Source: CAZOHG01 sp964579725
Lineage (GTDB): Bacteria; Zhuqueibacterota; JdFR-76; BMS3Abin05
Assembly: GCA_964579725.1 (NCBI GenBank)
Contig: CAZOHG010000009.1
Location: 16,423 to 80,422 of the forward strand
Direction: 5' to 3'
DNA length: 64,000 bases
Shown: positions 62,774 to 64,000 of the stretch, piece after piece
Numbering within the stretch: the first letter of the stretch is position 1
Layout of the letters: the number at the start of each line of letters is the position of its first letter
Position numbers and translations under genes: made by a program
The notes under the pieces: model-generated
Told to the model about the DNA's origin: nothing
Seen by the model: only the letters and a program-made list of their open reading frames with translations
Database searches by the model: none

Positions 62774-63775
62774 ATGAGAAAATGGGTAATGATTTGGTTG
62801 GTCATTGGCCTGATTTTTGGTTTTGCCAATGCTCAGGCCCAATGGCACGAGAGTTTTTCGACAAATGCAACACCCGATGCAAATGGCAAAATAAAAAGCG
62901 ATCTGACGTGGCAATGGTGGGCTTGGGGTACGGCAGCTGCAGCTGACGGGGCTTTACAGCTTACAGGCGCAAAAGACCCTTTCGGCAACACGACATGCTG
63001 GGTTCAAATTGATCAAAGTGTAGATGCCAATGCAGCCATCACTCCGACTGATTATGAAATGTATGTAAAAGTGAAAATTACCACGGCCAGCAAACAGGAT
63101 AATGACGATCAATTCCACGTGGCTGCCCAAATTGATCCCGATTTTATGAGCAATCTCAACGTGTACACCGTTGTTTCGGTTCCGAAAGATAATGCTATCG
63201 GCATTTATTATTTTGCCGAAGACAAGACCGAAATTGCTAATGTAAATCCAGCCATCACGTACGACAAGCCCTATTGGGAAAAAATTAAGGTGCAAAATGG
63301 AAATATTTCCGTTTGGGTTTTTGCCGACGGGGCTGCTCCGGCGGCGGATCCGGATATACAATACACCCAGACAACAGTGGCCTCTCCGGCTCCCACGCTT
63401 ATCATGGTAGGTTCTTTCTACAACGATTCGTCAAAAGTTTCCATTGACGAGGTTTATTACAATGAGGCTCCGCCGGCGTTGGCCGTCAATGAAAATCCGA
63501 CTTCTGTGGCAAACGATTTTTCGCTGGAACAAAATTATCCGAATCCCTTCAATCCGACGACCTCCATTACCTACAGTCTGAAAACACGAGAAAAAACCAC
63601 CCTACGTGTGTACAACGCTGAAGGGAAACTCATGAGTACACTTGTGAATGGGATGGTTTCGGCAGGGGTTCACAAAGTGACCTGGAATGCGGCCCATTTG
63701 CCCAGCGGTATCTATTTCTACAAATTGCAGACACCCAAATTCACGCAGACAAAGAAAATGCTTCTGGTGAAGTAA
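62774..63775 (+). CDS. Secreted protein with C-terminal sorting domain
   Basis: 333 residues; AAAGGAGG before the ATG. Signal peptide 1-22 (ending ANAQAQ). The middle (about 25-235) resembles a jelly-roll/LamG-like beta sandwich, which may bind sugars; this is a weak inference. The C-terminus carries the FCB sorting domain NYPNPFNPTTSITY followed by LRVYNAEGK, HLPSGIYFYKLQ and KKMLLVK. It would be exported by a type IX-like system; no type IX genes are in the window. Confidence 0.85.
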   Translation: MRKWVMIWLVIGLIFGFANAQAQWHESFSTNATPDANGKIKSDLTWQWWAWGTAAAADGALQLTGAKDPFGNTTCWVQIDQSVDANAAITPTDYEMYVKVKITTASKQDNDDQFHVAAQIDPDFMSNLNVYTVVSVPKDNAIGIYYFAEDKTEIANVNPAITYDKPYWEKIKVQNGNISVWVFADGAAPAADPDIQYTQTTVASPAPTLIMVGSFYNDSSKVSIDEVYYNEAPPALAVNENPTSVANDFSLEQNYPNPFNPTTSITYSLKTREKTTLRVYNAEGKLMSTLVNGMVSAGVHKVTWNAAHLPSGIYFYKLQTPKFTQTKKMLLVK

Positions 63776-63785
63776 ATAGACAAGT

Positions 63786-63823
63786 TGTGCTTCGGAGAAG
63801 CCTTTTCACTTCTCCGAAGCACA
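63786..63823 (+). terminator. Terminator after the secreted protein
   Basis: TGTGCTTCGGAGAAG pairs perfectly with CTTCTCCGAAGCACA over 15 bp, followed by an AATTTTTA tail. Confidence 0.75.
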
Positions 63824-63947
63824 CTAATTTTTAGCCCATTTTTAAAATTGAAGGATGTTGGTCTGTCCAATTGGAATAATCCTTTTCATTGTAAAAAAAT
63901 AAGTTGGGCACTTTCCATTCTAAATCAAGAGTGACCGATTGAATAGG

Positions 63948-64000
63948 ATGAGCATCAAGATTTCAGAGACAAGAGACATCGAGAGAGAAAAAATCATTGC
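63948..64000 (+). CDS. Start of a possible GNAT acetyltransferase (truncated by window end)
   Basis: An ATG at 63948 with AATAGG upstream opens a frame that runs to the window edge without a stop. The first residues, MSIKISETRDIEREKIIA, resemble the N-terminus of GNAT N-acetyltransferases. Too short to be certain. Confidence 0.35.
   Translation, partial: MSIKISETRDIEREKII

Noticed and set aside
1..64000. tRNA, rRNA, CRISPR and known riboswitches
   Set aside because: Reading the gaps showed no T-arm or cloverleaf sequence, no spaced repeats and no known riboswitch core.

Overview
The window looks like chromosomal DNA of a Gram-negative (diderm) bacterium of the FCB superphylum outside Bacteroidota proper, for example KSB1 or a Calditrichota-like lineage. 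This is inferred from three secreted proteins that end in the FCB-type sorting domain with the Asn-Pro-Phe-Asn-Pro motif, an outer-membrane-barrel-like protein, and a -10 promoter element related to the Bacteroidota TAnnTTTG box. Unlike most Bacteroidota, nearly every gene has a strong GGAG-type Shine-Dalgarno sequence. I see no rRNA, tRNA, CRISPR array, transposase or phage gene.

Layout. 1-4521: a truncated malectin-repeat secreted protein, a membrane-anchored GyrI-like protein and a sodium:solute symporter. 4808-7263: class II aldolase, a radical SAM protein and a NifX-like protein with a His/Gly/Arg tail. 7434-10059: a membrane proteolysis cluster made of a tiny two-helix protein, an SDH/ClpP-fold protease, a rhomboid protease and a second SDH protease. 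10110-16061 (minus strand): thrC, rnr and an OPT transporter. 16448-23668: three exported proteins (tricorn-like protease, MEMO-family protein, GH2 exo-glucosaminidase-like enzyme). 23702-25478: a BglII/BstYI-type restriction-modification module bracketed by 19-bp direct repeats. 25488-28581: orphan Cpn10, etfBA and a SPOR lipoprotein. 28984-36572: housekeeping genes yebC-ruvCAB-queA, then ispD-ispF-dedA-gltX. 36700-42116: C1 peptidase, galT, DUF1614, a FetAB-like ABC exporter and a HEAT-repeat protein. 42840-45622: a frameshifted sorting-domain protein, then an ArsR regulator and a ferritin-VIT iron/manganese transporter. 45816-55133: DUF937, a UroD-family protein, a GH31 glycosidase, and a hybrid-periplasm histidine kinase with an NtrC-type regulator. 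55477-60266: rpmE-DUF1385-prfA-prmC and a phosphohexomutase. 60949-64000: a LacI regulator, an outer-membrane-like protein, a sorting-domain protein and the start of a possible acetyltransferase.

How it works together. The lifestyle suggested is a heterotroph that degrades extracellular glycans and proteins (GH2, GH31, malectin repeats, tricorn, C1 peptidase, OPT and SSS uptake), with electron transfer through EtfAB. The window repeatedly shows one promoter architecture, TTGnnn - exactly 17 nt - TAAATTAAAT or TAnnTT, in front of at least ten unrelated transcription units; this probably is the housekeeping promoter of the lineage.

The least ordinary items are the restriction-modification module whose flanking repeat is one arm of the neighbouring gene's terminator hairpin, the SDH-rhomboid-SDH protease cluster with its short upstream membrane protein, the exported MEMO protein, the divergent IspF, and the two-component system whose sensor carries an FG-GAP-like periplasmic region beside a glycosidase.
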